From: Alphaproteobacteria bacterium HGW-Alphaproteobacteria-18
GTDB lineage: Bacteria; Pseudomonadota; Alphaproteobacteria; Caulobacterales; Hyphomonadaceae
Assembly (NCBI GenBank): GCA_002841155.1
Contig: PHEH01000005.1
Location: 1 to 64,000, forward strand
DNA: 64,000 nucleotides
Direction of reading: 5' to 3'
Under the pieces are notes generated by a model. It searched no databases and was not told where the DNA came from. It was given only the letters and a program-made list of their open reading frames with translations. Positions within the stretch are counted from its first letter, which is position 1; every line of letters starts with the position of its first letter. Positions 32,899 through 41,844 of the stretch are shown here, one piece after another. The translations under genes were made by a program, and so were the position numbers.

Positions 32899-32926
32899 TT
32901 GACATCTGCGACGGCCAGCGTAATTA
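32899..32926 (+). promoter_or_regulatory. Promoter of the hipA-like gene
   Basis: TTGACA (32899-32904), a 16-base spacer and TAATTA (32921-32926) form a sigma-70-like promoter whose start would be near 32933, about 22 bases before the ATG. It is flanked by O1 and overlapped at the -10 by O2, so a repressor on both sites would exclude RNA polymerase. Confidence 0.6.
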
Positions 32927-32953
32927 AGGCGCATCTGAGATGCGAGATAATTA
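32921..32953. promoter_or_regulatory. Operator palindrome O2 of the hipA-like gene
   Basis: TAATTA (32921-32926), CGCAT (32930-32934), five bases, ATGCG (32940-32944) and TAATTA (32948-32953) are perfectly symmetric about 32937. The site covers the -10 box and ends one base before the ATG at 32955. Centre-to-centre distance to O1 is 55 bases. Confidence 0.8.
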
Positions 32954-32954
32954 C

Positions 32955-34817
32955 ATGCTGTACCTTGTTGGCGAGAATATTGACACGGTCACGGCTCATC
33001 GCAAGGCCCAGGCGGGTGAGCTCCTTCAGGTCGTCCGGGGGGTATACCTTGATGCTGCTTCAGATGTTGACCAGCTCCTGCGGGAGTTTGCTATCCGCAT
33101 CGCCCACTACCTGTATCCCCATGCGTACCTGTGTTCGGCCAGCGCTGTTGATCTCGCCCCTACGGCGGACGGCCGCCTGTTCCTTTCCGGGCGCAGGAAT
33201 CAACGCACCCGGCTGCGGGCGCTGGAGATTGTTCAAACCCAGGCCCCTCCGGCGCCTTCGCTGGATCGCGCCACAATCGGTGATCGGCTGGGCGAATTCA
33301 CCCTGCGCGTTTCTTCTCCGGAGCAGCGCTTCCTGGAAGCCTTCCGGCTGCGCAGTGAGCAGGCCAGTGCACTGACCGAGCCGATGCGCCGCGCAATCGC
33401 CGAGCGCCTCATCGCAGGACATGGCAGTGCCGATCAGGCTGCAGACGTGCTGTGGACTCTCTCGCGCGCCAACCAGTGGTACAGGGAAGGGGAGAGCGCA
33501 GAGCGGTATCTCAAAGGACACCGCCCGGAGGTGCCCGGCGTCAGGAACCTCGCCGCGTTCACCCTGGAGGTCGCCTGGCACGGCGCAAGCATCGGCAGGC
33601 TGAAGCATGATGGCCATGAGTGGCGCTGGCAGCCTGGGAACATCGACGGGCCGATCCTCGTGCGGGACCCGGTGCCCGGAACACTCCCGCCCTTTATTGA
33701 ATCTCTGCTTCCGGAGGGTTGGCTTGCAACCGTTCTGAATGACGAGGACCAGCGCAGCGCTCTACGCCATGGGAGGCGGTACCTGTCGAACATAACGGTC
33801 GGGGAATCGGCCGCCGCCCTCGCCGCTCTGCCCGCAGACATACTGGCAGGCAGTTTGCCCGTCTTCACCGAAGACGGCGTTTTCTCCGGCACATACCGGG
33901 GACCCGGCCGGGGCCACCTGAATGAAACATTTGAAGCTAACCTGGCGCGCCTCTTCGCCGACAGGACCACGCCGCGCCTTTCCGGTGTGCAGATCAAAGC
34001 GCCTATGTTCCTTGATCGCGAGGGCATGCTTATTCCGGCCACGGACCAGCCCTTCACCCATATTCTGAAACCGGCGGGGACGTCGGGATTCGAACGGATG
34101 CCGGTTGTGGAATGGCTGTGCCTGTCCCTCGGCAGGGCCGCCGGATTCATCGTGCCCGACTTCGCCCTGGTCCCAATGCCGGACAACATGCCGCCAGCGC
34201 TCCTGGTCGAGCGATTTGATATCCGACAGGACGAAAAGGACAGGCGGAGGTTCGCTCTTGAAGATTTCTGCTCCATTCTCGGGCTTCCTGCAGAAGATAA
34301 GTACAAGGGGACGATTGAGCGGGCGGCCCGCAGCCTCAGGCCGTTGTCGACAAGCCCGGACGAGGATCTCCTGACCCTGTTTGAGAGGGCTGTATTCGCG
34401 TGGCTTGTGGCGGACGGCGACATGCACCTCAAGAACATTGCGGTGCTGAAGATTGCGCAGGGCGCGGGTCGCCGGGACTTTGCCAGTGTCCGGATGGCGC
34501 CGCTTTATGATGCGCTTACCACGCGGGTCTTTCCAGGCTTTTCCGAAGATCGCATGGCATTGAAACTTTCCGGAAAGGACGACAATCTTCACGCCCGCGA
34601 CTTCTATACGCTCGCGCGGGTTATGGGCCTGTCTCAGGAAACGGCCCGCGCGTCCCTCACGCGACTGGCCGGCGATCTGCACGATGCTGTTTCATCAACC
34701 GCGTTGCCGGATCTCATAGCATGCAACAGCGATGCCGCTGCGCGTTCCCGGAAGGTCCTGGAAATTGTGCGGGAACGGAGCAGTGATCTCAAGATCCAGA
34801 TCTTAGTCCCGGATTAA
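32955..34817 (+). CDS. HipA-like kinase fused to an AbiEi-like N-terminal region
   Basis: A 620-residue protein, about 180 longer than HipA (about 440). Residues 1-100 resemble the winged helix of AbiEi-type antitoxins (AQAGELLQVVRGVYLD; YPHAYLCSASAVDL). From about 200 the HipA layout follows: an N-subdomain 1 with PPFIESLLPEGW, the Gly-rich loop LSGVQIKAP (342-350), THILKP (368-373), VERFDI, the catalytic loop GDMHLKNIA (488-496) and MAPLYDALTT. HipA toxins phosphorylate tRNA synthetases or other targets. No HipB gene is adjacent, so the N-terminus may supply the DNA-binding function. ATG 32955 is chosen over 32940 for the GAGAT site. Confidence 0.8.
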   Translation: MLYLVGENIDTVTAHRKAQAGELLQVVRGVYLDAASDVDQLLREFAIRIAHYLYPHAYLCSASAVDLAPTADGRLFLSGRRNQRTRLRALEIVQTQAPPAPSLDRATIGDRLGEFTLRVSSPEQRFLEAFRLRSEQASALTEPMRRAIAERLIAGHGSADQAADVLWTLSRANQWYREGESAERYLKGHRPEVPGVRNLAAFTLEVAWHGASIGRLKHDGHEWRWQPGNIDGPILVRDPVPGTLPPFIESLLPEGWLATVLNDEDQRSALRHGRRYLSNITVGESAAALAALPADILAGSLPVFTEDGVFSGTYRGPGRGHLNETFEANLARLFADRTTPRLSGVQIKAPMFLDREGMLIPATDQPFTHILKPAGTSGFERMPVVEWLCLSLGRAAGFIVPDFALVPMPDNMPPALLVERFDIRQDEKDRRRFALEDFCSILGLPAEDKYKGTIERAARSLRPLSTSPDEDLLTLFERAVFAWLVADGDMHLKNIAVLKIAQGAGRRDFASVRMAPLYDALTTRVFPGFSEDRMALKLSGKDDNLHARDFYTLARVMGLSQETARASLTRLAGDLHDAVSSTALPDLIACNSDAAARSRKVLEIVRERSSDLKIQILVPD

Positions 34818-34913
34818 TAACCAACGGAGGCCTGAGATAGCTCTCTGGAAGTGCCTGCTTTTTGCAGCCTGATAAGCGGCACCAAATACCAGAACTTGTT
34901 CCGGCTGTATTGA
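34818..34913. other. Gap between the hipA-like gene and the integrase remnant
   Basis: Ninety-six bases with no recognisable gene, RNA or terminator. The edge of the mobile element may lie here or just beyond the integrase remnant. Confidence 0.3.
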
Positions 34914-35096
34914 TTACGCTTCCGGAGAAGACGCCGAGCCGAATGGAGAGTGGTTGAGGATGCAGGCAAGGACCTCGTCGCGCACGCCGCAGCGGTCCGA
35001 CTCCATGATGCGGACGCCCGTGCGCTGCAGTTCGTGGGCCGTGCCTTAGTCGATGTCGAGCTTCTCATCGATCCTGCTGACAGCGCGCGTGACGAC
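34914..35096 (-). pseudogene. Tyrosine recombinase (integrase) remnant
   Basis: On the minus strand one frame reads AVSRIDEKLDID, a stop, then AHELQRTGVRIMES and VRDEVLACILNHSP before another stop. This is the box II region of a phage-type integrase (family pattern HxLRRTxxxxM...LNH). The expected HxxR arginine is Gln in HELQ, an in-frame TAA splits it, and the N-terminal domains and C-terminal Tyr box are missing. It is a decayed integrase at the boundary between element-like and metabolic genes. Confidence 0.65.
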
Positions 35097-35142
35097 TTAA
35101 CGACCCGCAGCGGGTTACTTTTCCGGGAGCACCCCGTATGCG

Positions 35143-35751
35143 TCAACCTTGCAACAACGCCTGTCGCACCAACGGCAACTGATCATTCCCGAAATACATC
35201 CTGGATCCGTCCAGGAAGAGGGTGGGCGAACCGAACGCGCCCCGTTCAATAGCCTCATCTGTGTGGGCCCGGAGCCGGTTTTTTGTCTCTTGCTCCTGAC
35301 TCTTCGCGACGAGCGCCCGGCCATCAAATCCGGCGGAATCCGCAACCGAGATCAGAACATCTGTATCGTCCAGATTTCTTTGATCGCCGAAGTAGGCTTC
35401 GAATGCTGCATTTGTAAACCGAAACAGATCTGCCTGCTGATCTTCAAGAACGCAGCAACACCGCATCGCGGCAACGGACTTGAGGGGATGGAACGCCGAA
35501 GGAAAGTTCATGGGCACATTTGCGAGACTCGCCCACTCTTTCAGCCAGACCCAGCTATTGCGATATCTGGGCGACTCCATATCGGCACGCATCTGGTAAA
35601 CTGTCTCATTTACGGCATTGAAGACGCCGCCGACGAGGAAGGGCCGCCAGACCAGGGTCGCCCCCGTCTCCTGCGCGATAGGCTGGATGTTCTCGAATGC
35701 CAGTCGTGTCCAGGGCGAAGACAGGTCAAAGAAGAATTCGATTTGTGGCAT
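35143..35751 (-). CDS. DsbA-fold 2-hydroxychromene-2-carboxylate isomerase-like protein
   Basis: A 202-residue thioredoxin-fold protein of the kappa-GST/2-hydroxychromene-2-carboxylate isomerase family: QIEFFFDLSSPWTRLAFENI at the N-terminus (the family's FDxxSPW motif, no CxxC), a helical insert and the C-terminal RGAFGSPTLFLDG motif with its cis-Pro. Members use glutathione as cofactor in aromatic ring breakdown. The ATG at 35751 follows GGAAGAG; the frame extends upstream to 35820. It is a single gene transcribed towards the integrase remnant. Confidence 0.85.
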   Translation of the reverse strand: MPQIEFFFDLSSPWTRLAFENIQPIAQETGATLVWRPFLVGGVFNAVNETVYQMRADMESPRYRNSWVWLKEWASLANVPMNFPSAFHPLKSVAAMRCCCVLEDQQADLFRFTNAAFEAYFGDQRNLDDTDVLISVADSAGFDGRALVAKSQEQETKNRLRAHTDEAIERGAFGSPTLFLDGSRMYFGNDQLPLVRQALLQG

Positions 35752-36285
35752 AGATGGCTCTTCCGGGGTGGCGGCTGACTTTCGAAGGATGTGACCAGAG
35801 ATGATCCGATCAGTGGACAAATTATCCCCTCGTCAAGAAATACAGCGCTGCTAAAGGAAAACGACTAATCTCTGGCATAGCGACGTGCTTGCTCTGAAAA
35901 ACATATGCCTCCAAGGAATTTGGATCACAACCATATAAAACGAGCGTTCTAAATTTTATGTGATTTTCGAGTGGGACTCTCTCACAGTATGATAGATTCT
36001 CAATTTTTCAGCTATGCCCTTACGAAGGGAACGCGTGAGAGCTTAGGGTCTCCTGATCGGGGCCTATATCGCAGAGGATGGTGCTTCAAATTGATCGGGC
36101 GCTCCTCGCATCCGGGCAAGCAACAGGCGGATCATTGGCTGATGCCTGATCCTCCATGAAGAGGCACACAAAACGACTTTGGCAGAATGCTCCAGCCCAT
36201 CAACGAGCACAGCCCAGTCCCGAACAAGCTGCCGGTCCATCCCTCCGCAAGTTTCTATTCGCATCGCAGGCATCGAAGCATCGCA
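35752..36285. other. AT-rich intergenic region between two minus-strand genes
   Basis: No believable gene in 534 bases; short frames here lack ribosome binding sites. The part from 35,830 to 35,960 is AT-rich and likely holds the promoter of the isomerase gene. A palindrome-like AAAAC-GAGC-GTTCTA lies at 35937-35951, similar to the motif found in front of the catabolic genes farther right. Confidence 0.5.
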
Positions 36286-37176
36286 TTATTCCCCGATCAG
36301 TCGCGCCTCGGAACCGGCAAACAATTCGGTCAGAAACTGACTCACCGCGCGGATCCGGGCGAGTACGTGAACGTCTTCATGGATCGTCAGCCAGAAGGAG
36401 CGTTCCAGCCGGACTACATCCGGCAGGATCTGTACAAGCTGCGGATCATTCGCGGCAAGGAAGTGCGGCAGAACGGCGATACCGGCGCCGGCGCGTGTCA
36501 TCTGCCATTGGGCCACGATTGAAGGACTGCAGTGTTTCAGGGTGAGGCCTGGCATGATTTCTTCGTGGTAGCGAAGCTGCGAAGAATAAATCAGATCGTC
36601 TACATATCCGATCAGATCATGGCTGGCCAATCCGGTGACGTCGGGGATGGCGCCGCGTCCCTTAAGGTATTCGGGAGAAGCGTACAGGTGAAGCGTGTAG
36701 TCTGATAACTTCCTCACGATCAGACGGCCTGCCTGGGGCCGGGTCAGCAGGATTGACATGTCTGCTTCCCGTTTGGGTACACTTACGAAGCCTGACATGG
36801 CGATCAGGTCCAGGCCGAGTCCCGGGTGGCGCGCTGAGAAGCCGGCGATTGCCGGAGCAATCATCAGGGTACCGAGTCCTTCAGGTGCACCGATCCTCAC
36901 ACGTCCCGTGGCCTGGGGACCTTCGCGTTCAGAGATAGCCGAGACTTCAGCAGCGGCCTGTTCAAGCGCTTCTGCTTTGCGGGCGATCATCTCGCCGTCG
37001 CTTGTCAGTTGATGTCCCTTTGCCGTGCGCTCGAAAAGCGCAAGCGAGAGGTCGGCTTCCAGCCGCCTCAATCGCCGGCTTATCGTGGTCGGGTCCAGTC
37101 CGGTCCGGACAGATACGTCGGCGAGCCTGGGGTGCCGGCTCACTTCCAGAAGTAATTTCAGATCATCCCAGTTCAT
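36286..37176 (-). CDS. LysR-family regulator, divergent from mmsA
   Basis: A 296-residue LysR-type regulator: an N-terminal winged helix (DLKLLLEVSRHPRLADVSVR; GLDPTTISRRLRRLEADLSL, 1-60) and a substrate-binding domain (90-290). It is divergent from mmsA with 111 bases between them, the usual arrangement for a LysR regulator and its target. The inducer is likely a valine-degradation intermediate; this is inferred from position. Confidence 0.85.
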   Translation of the reverse strand: MNWDDLKLLLEVSRHPRLADVSVRTGLDPTTISRRLRRLEADLSLALFERTAKGHQLTSDGEMIARKAEALEQAAAEVSAISEREGPQATGRVRIGAPEGLGTLMIAPAIAGFSARHPGLGLDLIAMSGFVSVPKREADMSILLTRPQAGRLIVRKLSDYTLHLYASPEYLKGRGAIPDVTGLASHDLIGYVDDLIYSSQLRYHEEIMPGLTLKHCSPSIVAQWQMTRAGAGIAVLPHFLAANDPQLVQILPDVVRLERSFWLTIHEDVHVLARIRAVSQFLTELFAGSEARLIGE

Positions 37177-37186
37177 TTTAAAGCGC

Positions 37187-37216
37187 CTGCAAAAACGCAG
37201 CCAAAGACTGCAAAAA
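37187..37216. promoter_or_regulatory. Direct repeats in the lysR-mmsA intergenic region
   Basis: CTGCAAAAA occurs at 37187-37195 and 37208-37216, 21 bases apart, that is two helical turns. The first also forms CTGC-N6-GCAG (37187-37200). Phased repeats of this kind are what a LysR tetramer would bind. Confidence 0.5.
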
Positions 37217-37287
37217 TCAACATTTAACGGAGATTAAGAGGCCGCTAGTCTTCGGTCAAAGCGAAATCATCAAGGGAGATGGCAGCT

Positions 37288-38784
37288 ATGGGCGAGGTCC
37301 ATCATTTCATCAACGGCGTGGCAGTGGCCGGGACATCAGGCCGGTTTGGGGAGATTTTTGATCCCAACACAGGCAAGGTTCAGGGCAGGGTGGCGCTTGC
37401 CACGAAGGCGGAGCTGGGCGCGGCGGTGGATGCGGCGCGCGCGGCCTTTCCGGCCTGGGCGGGTACCAACCCGCAACGCCGGGCACGCGTGATGTTCGAG
37501 TTCAAGCGCCTCGTAGAAGCCAATATGGATGAGCTGGCCTACATGCTGTCTGTCGAGCATGGCAAGGTGATTGCCGACTCCAAGGGCGACGTGCAGCGCG
37601 GGCTGGATGTGGTGGAGTTTGCCTGCGGGATACCTCACCTTTTGAAGGGGGAGTATACCGAAGGGGCGGGGCCCGGCATTGATGTGTATTCCATGCGCCA
37701 GCCGCTGGGCGTGTGCGCTGGCATCACGCCATTTAACTTTCCTGCGATGATCCCGTGCTGGATGTCGGCGGTTGCCATCGCTTGTGGCAACACTTTCATC
37801 CTGAAGCCCTCGGAGAAAGATCCGTCTCTCCCGATGCGGCTGGCCGAGCTTATGATGGAAGCGGGCCTGCCAAAGGGCGTGCTCAATGTCGTCAATGGCG
37901 ACAAGGAAGCGGTCGATGCGATCCTGACCCATCCTGACATCAAGGCGGTGAGCTTTGTGGGTTCGTCCGACATCGCACAATATGTCTATTCGACCGGCAC
38001 CGCGCACGGAAAGCGTGTGCAGGCGATGGGCGGGGCGAAGAACCACGGCATCATCCTGCCAGACGCTAATCTCGAGCAGGCGGTGAAGGATATCGTCGGC
38101 GCGGCCTATGGCTCGGCCGGCGAGCGCTGCATGGCGCTGCCAGTGGCGGTCACGGTCGGCAAGAAGACCGGCGACGAATTCGTCGAGCGGATGATCGAAG
38201 CGGCCCGCGGCCTTAAGGTCGGCATCTCGACCGATGCGGAGGCCCATTATGGGCCGGTTGTCTCGGCCGCTCACAAGGCGAAGGTCGGAAACTATATCCA
38301 GATGGGCATTGATGAAGGCGCAGACCTGCTGCTGGATGGCCGCGGCCTGAAGCTGCAGGGTAATGAAGGCGGATACTTCATCGGCCCCAACCTCTTCGAC
38401 AATGTCACCGCCTCAATGCAGTCTTACAAGGAAGAAATCTTCGGGCCGGTGTTGCAGGTGATGCGTGTAGAGACGTTGGAAGAGGCCGCAGCGCTTCCGT
38501 CCAACCATCAGTATGGAAACGGCTGCGCGATCTTCACCTCCAATGGCCGCGCCGCACGCGAGTTTGCGGCGCAGGTGAATGTCGGCATGGTGGGCGTCAA
38601 CGTGCCGATCCCCGTGCCGGTGGCCTATCACACTTTTGGCGGCTGGAAGCGGTCTGCCTTTGGCGACACCAACCAGCATGGACCCGAAGGCGTGCGCTTC
38701 TGGACCAAGATCAAGACAATCACACAGCGCTGGCCCGAAGGCGATATCGGCGACCAGGCGTTTGTCATTCCGACAATGGGATAA
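37288..38784 (+). CDS. mmsA: Methylmalonate-semialdehyde dehydrogenase (CoA-acylating)
   Basis: A 498-residue aldehyde dehydrogenase with the MmsA signature: [20 protein letters not shown] at the start, the NAD-binding region [30 protein letters not shown], the [13 protein letters not shown] block and the catalytic Cys in [13 protein letters not shown]. It oxidises (methyl)malonate semialdehyde to propionyl-CoA or acetyl-CoA in valine and inositol breakdown. The ATG at 37288 (preceded by GGGAG) gives the usual family length; an ATG nine bases earlier is too close to that site. It leads the valine cluster, with the enoyl-CoA hydratase four bases behind. Confidence 0.95.
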   Translation: MGEVHHFINGVAVAGTSGRFGEIFDPNTGKVQGRVALATKAELGAAVDAARAAFPAWAGTNPQRRARVMFEFKRLVEANMDELAYMLSVEHGKVIADSKGDVQRGLDVVEFACGIPHLLKGEYTEGAGPGIDVYSMRQPLGVCAGITPFNFPAMIPCWMSAVAIACGNTFILKPSEKDPSLPMRLAELMMEAGLPKGVLNVVNGDKEAVDAILTHPDIKAVSFVGSSDIAQYVYSTGTAHGKRVQAMGGAKNHGIILPDANLEQAVKDIVGAAYGSAGERCMALPVAVTVGKKTGDEFVERMIEAARGLKVGISTDAEAHYGPVVSAAHKAKVGNYIQMGIDEGADLLLDGRGLKLQGNEGGYFIGPNLFDNVTASMQSYKEEIFGPVLQVMRVETLEEAAALPSNHQYGNGCAIFTSNGRAAREFAAQVNVGMVGVNVPIPVPVAYHTFGGWKRSAFGDTNQHGPEGVRFWTKIKTITQRWPEGDIGDQAFVIPTMG

Positions 38785-38788
38785 TCCC

Positions 38789-39565
38789 ATGACCGGGTAC
38801 AAAACGATCCAGTTCGAGCAAAAGGGCCGCGTTGCCCTCGTAACCCTCAATCGCCCGGACGCGCTCAATGCACTGAACGCCGAAGTCATGCGGGAAGTGG
38901 TCGACTGCTTCGCTGCGATTGATCGCAACAAGGATATTGCCGTCAGTATCCTGACCGGGGCCGGGCGGGCTTTTGCCGCTGGCGCTGACATCAGGGAAAT
39001 GCAGCCGCAATCCTTTTCCGATATGTATGTCGACGATTATTTCGCGGGCTGGGACCGGTTCGCGGCCTCTCGCAAGCCGGTCATAGCGGCGGTCAATGGC
39101 TTCGCGCTGGGCGGTGGCTGCGAACTGGCCATGATGTGTGACGTGATCATTGCGTCAGACAAGGCCAAGTTCGGCCAGCCTGAAATCAAGCTCGGTGTGA
39201 CGCCGGGCATGGGCGGCTCCATCCGCCTGACCAAGGCGGTCGGTAAGGCCAAAGCGATGGATCTCGTACTAACGGGGCGGATGATTGACGCCGATGAAGC
39301 CGACCGGATCGGCCTGGTTTCCCGCGTTGTGCCGCATGATGCGTTGATGGAGCTTGCGCTGGCTGCCGCAGAAGAGATCGCGGCGTTCTCCGTCCCGTCG
39401 CTGATGGCAGCCAAGGAGATGGTCGCCCGCGCGCTGGAACTTCCGACGACGGAAGGCGTCAAGTTTGAACGCCGCCTGTTCCAGGGTCTGTTCGGCACCG
39501 CCGACCAGAAAGAGGGCATGGCTGCGTTCAGTGAGAAGCGCGCGCCTGTCTTCAGGGACGCATAA
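38789..39565 (+). CDS. Enoyl-CoA hydratase
   Basis: A 258-residue crotonase-family protein, standard length. The oxyanion-hole motif [22 protein letters not shown] and [13 protein letters not shown] (carrying the two catalytic Glu positions) are all present. In this cluster it would hydrate methacrylyl-CoA in valine degradation, though short-chain crotonases are promiscuous. It is co-transcribed with mmsA and is followed by a strong intrinsic terminator. Confidence 0.93.
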   Translation: MTGYKTIQFEQKGRVALVTLNRPDALNALNAEVMREVVDCFAAIDRNKDIAVSILTGAGRAFAAGADIREMQPQSFSDMYVDDYFAGWDRFAASRKPVIAAVNGFALGGGCELAMMCDVIIASDKAKFGQPEIKLGVTPGMGGSIRLTKAVGKAKAMDLVLTGRMIDADEADRIGLVSRVVPHDALMELALAAAEEIAAFSVPSLMAAKEMVARALELPTTEGVKFERRLFQGLFGTADQKEGMAAFSEKRAPVFRDA

Positions 39566-39615
39566 CCTTTCACCAGATACCCGAAACCGCCCTCCTGGAG
39601 TTTTCGGGGCTAACT

Positions 39616-39655
39616 GGGCGCCCGCTATCACACCATGTGCGGGCGCCCCTTTTTT
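39616..39655 (+). terminator. Intrinsic terminator between the enoyl-CoA hydratase and acyl-CoA dehydrogenase genes
   Basis: Ten-base perfect arms (GGGCGCCCGC, 39616-39625, and 39639-39648) with a 13-base loop, then C and six Ts. It ends only seven bases before the acyl-CoA dehydrogenase start codon, so that gene would be read only by readthrough or by a transcript starting within this short space. Confidence 0.85.
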
Positions 39656-39661
39656 AAGACG

Positions 39662-40807
39662 ATGACTATGTTTCTGACCGACGTACAGATCATGATCCGT
39701 GAATTGGCCGAGAGTTTCGCGATGAGCGAACTACGTCCTCATGCGGCTGCCTGGGACAAGGCCGGAGAACTGGACCGCGCCACGTTGGTGGCGCTTGGCC
39801 AACTCGGATTTGGTGGCATCTACACCCGGGACGCGTTTGGCGGCGCAGGCCTCGGCCGCCTCGATGCGGCGCTTATCTTCGAGCAGTTATCGCGAGGCGA
39901 CGTCAGCCACGCGGCCTTTCTGTCGATCCACAATATGGCGACATGGATGATTGACTGTTTCTCCAGTGATGAACTGCGCGCAAGATACGTACCGCGCCTG
40001 ACCAGTTCTGAACTCATCGCTTCCTATTGCCTGACCGAGCCTGGCGCGGGATCGGATGCCGCAAGTCTCACCACCACGGCCAGACGTGACGGTGAAGAAT
40101 ATGTACTGAACGGGAGCAAGGCCTTTATTTCCGGCGCAGGCTTTTCCGATGTTTACGTCGTCATGGCGCGGACGGCAGATGAAGGGGCGCGGGGTATCTC
40201 GGCCTTTGTTGTGGACAAGGATTCACCGGGCCTGTCTTTCGGCAAGCCTGAGGACAAGATGGGGTGGCGCGCGCAGCCCACGGCCATGGTCAACTTTGAC
40301 GACTGCCGTATCCCGGTAAGCAATCGTGTTGGGGATGAGGGACAAGGCTTCAGGATTGCAATGGCGGGTCTTGACGGGGGGCGGCTCAACATTGCGGCGT
40401 GTGCGCTTGGAGGCGCTCAGGATGCCCTCGATCGCGCTTTTTCCTATGTCCAGGAGCGCAGGCAATTTGGACGCGCGATCATAGATTTCCAGGCAACCCA
40501 GTTTAAACTCGCTGATATGGAGACGGAGATCGCCGCGGCACGGTCGCTTCTCTATGATGCGGCCCGCAAAGTCGACGCAGATGCCCCGGATAAAACCAAG
40601 TTCTGCGCCATGGCCAAGCGCTTCGTCACCGACACGGCCTTCCGGGTTGCGAATGATGCGCTGCAGTTGCACGGCGGCTATGGCTATCTCGGCGACTACG
40701 AGGTCGAACGGATCGTGCGTGACCTGCGCGTACACCAGATCCTGGAGGGCACCAACGAAATCATGCGGGTTATCATTGCGCGCGAAATGATGCGGGGCAG
40801 GGCATGA
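39662..40807 (+). CDS. Acyl-CoA dehydrogenase (isobutyryl-CoA type)
   Basis: A 381-residue acyl-CoA dehydrogenase: N-terminal helical domain, YCLTEPGAGSDAASL and GSKAFISGAG flavin-site motifs, DKMGWRAQPT, and the C-terminal catalytic Glu in ILEGTNEIMR. Its position between an enoyl-CoA hydratase and a 3-hydroxyisobutyryl-CoA hydrolase suggests isobutyryl-CoA as substrate. There is no clear ribosome binding site; starts at 39662 or 39668 are both possible. It overlaps the next gene by four bases. Confidence 0.93.
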   Translation: MTMFLTDVQIMIRELAESFAMSELRPHAAAWDKAGELDRATLVALGQLGFGGIYTRDAFGGAGLGRLDAALIFEQLSRGDVSHAAFLSIHNMATWMIDCFSSDELRARYVPRLTSSELIASYCLTEPGAGSDAASLTTTARRDGEEYVLNGSKAFISGAGFSDVYVVMARTADEGARGISAFVVDKDSPGLSFGKPEDKMGWRAQPTAMVNFDDCRIPVSNRVGDEGQGFRIAMAGLDGGRLNIAACALGGAQDALDRAFSYVQERRQFGRAIIDFQATQFKLADMETEIAAARSLLYDAARKVDADAPDKTKFCAMAKRFVTDTAFRVANDALQLHGGYGYLGDYEVERIVRDLRVHQILEGTNEIMRVIIAREMMRGRA

Positions 40808-41844
40808 GTCAACTTTCGGTCATCGCAGGAAAGCAGGGCCGGGCGGGGCGGCTGACGCTGAACCGCCCGGAAGCGCTGCACGCGCTCAATTCTGATATGG
40901 TGGCCCTGATCACCGATGCCCTCCTCGCCTGGGAAGTTGATGAGGATGTGGACCTTGTCGTTGTCGACCATGCCGAAGGAACGCGCGGCTTCTGCGCTGG
41001 CGGAGACGTGCGGATGCTGGCCGGATCCGGGAAAGGAAGCGGCCGGGAGGCGGTTGAGTTTTTTGCGGCGGAGTATCGTCTCAACACGTTGATCAAGGAA
41101 TATGGCAAGCCCTATGTCAGCCTCCTGGATGGCGTCACCATGGGGGGTGGCGTGGGGATATCTGTCAACGGACAAATCCGCATAGCCACAGCGAACACGA
41201 TCTTCGCCATGCCGGAATCAGGGATCGGCCTCTTTCCCGATGTCGGAGGGGGGTGGTTTCTCCCGCGCCTTGAGGGCGCGATTGGCATGTGGCTGGCGCT
41301 GACGGGTGCCCGGCTGAAAGGAAAAGATGTGCTTGCAGCCGGGATCGCAACGCATTTCGTCGAAGACGCCAGCGGCATTGCTGAGGCGCTCTGTGCCCAA
41401 GGGCCTGCGGCTCTGGAGGGGCTCGGGACGTCTGCCCGGATCAGCTGCTACCAACATCTGAGTGAGATGGGGGCCTGCTTCAGCAAGGGTGCGGTTGAAG
41501 ATATCATTGCTGCCCTTGATGCTGGAAGCGATTGGGCAGAAGCTCAGTCGGAAGTCCTTGGCGCCAAGTCTCCGCTTTCGCTCAAGATTGCGCATCGTCA
41601 GCTAACGGAAGGGGCGCTGCTGCGGGACTTCAGGGAAAACATGATGAGGGAGTACCGGATAGCGACCCGTCTCGTGCGGACCCGGAATTTTATCGAGGGC
41701 GTTCGCGCCGTCCTGATCGACCGGGACAATAATCCAAAGTGGGATCCTCAGGACTTTGAGGCTGTCTCTGAGAGATTGGTGGATAGTTTTTTTGCTCCGC
41801 TTGGCGAAGACGAACTCGCCTTTATTCAAAAAAGGGATGCCTAA
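40804..41844 (+). CDS. 3-hydroxyisobutyryl-CoA hydrolase
   Basis: A 346-residue member of the crotonase superfamily, longer than hydratases as expected for the hydrolase branch. Motifs FCAGGDVRML, GVTMGGGVGISVNG and MPESGIGLFPDVGGGW, with the Glu and Asp used by the hydrolases, are present. It releases free 3-hydroxyisobutyrate from its CoA ester in valine degradation. It starts inside the acyl-CoA dehydrogenase stop and abuts mmsB. Confidence 0.92.
   Translation: MSQLSVIAGKQGRAGRLTLNRPEALHALNSDMVALITDALLAWEVDEDVDLVVVDHAEGTRGFCAGGDVRMLAGSGKGSGREAVEFFAAEYRLNTLIKEYGKPYVSLLDGVTMGGGVGISVNGQIRIATANTIFAMPESGIGLFPDVGGGWFLPRLEGAIGMWLALTGARLKGKDVLAAGIATHFVEDASGIAEALCAQGPAALEGLGTSARISCYQHLSEMGACFSKGAVEDIIAALDAGSDWAEAQSEVLGAKSPLSLKIAHRQLTEGALLRDFRENMMREYRIATRLVRTRNFIEGVRAVLIDRDNNPKWDPQDFEAVSERLVDSFFAPLGEDELAFIQKRDA

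Noticed and set aside
34950-35252. Plus-strand 100-codon frame between the hipA-like and isomerase genes
   Set aside because: It is antisense to the recognisable integrase remnant and to the 3' end of the isomerase gene, and lacks a ribosome binding site.
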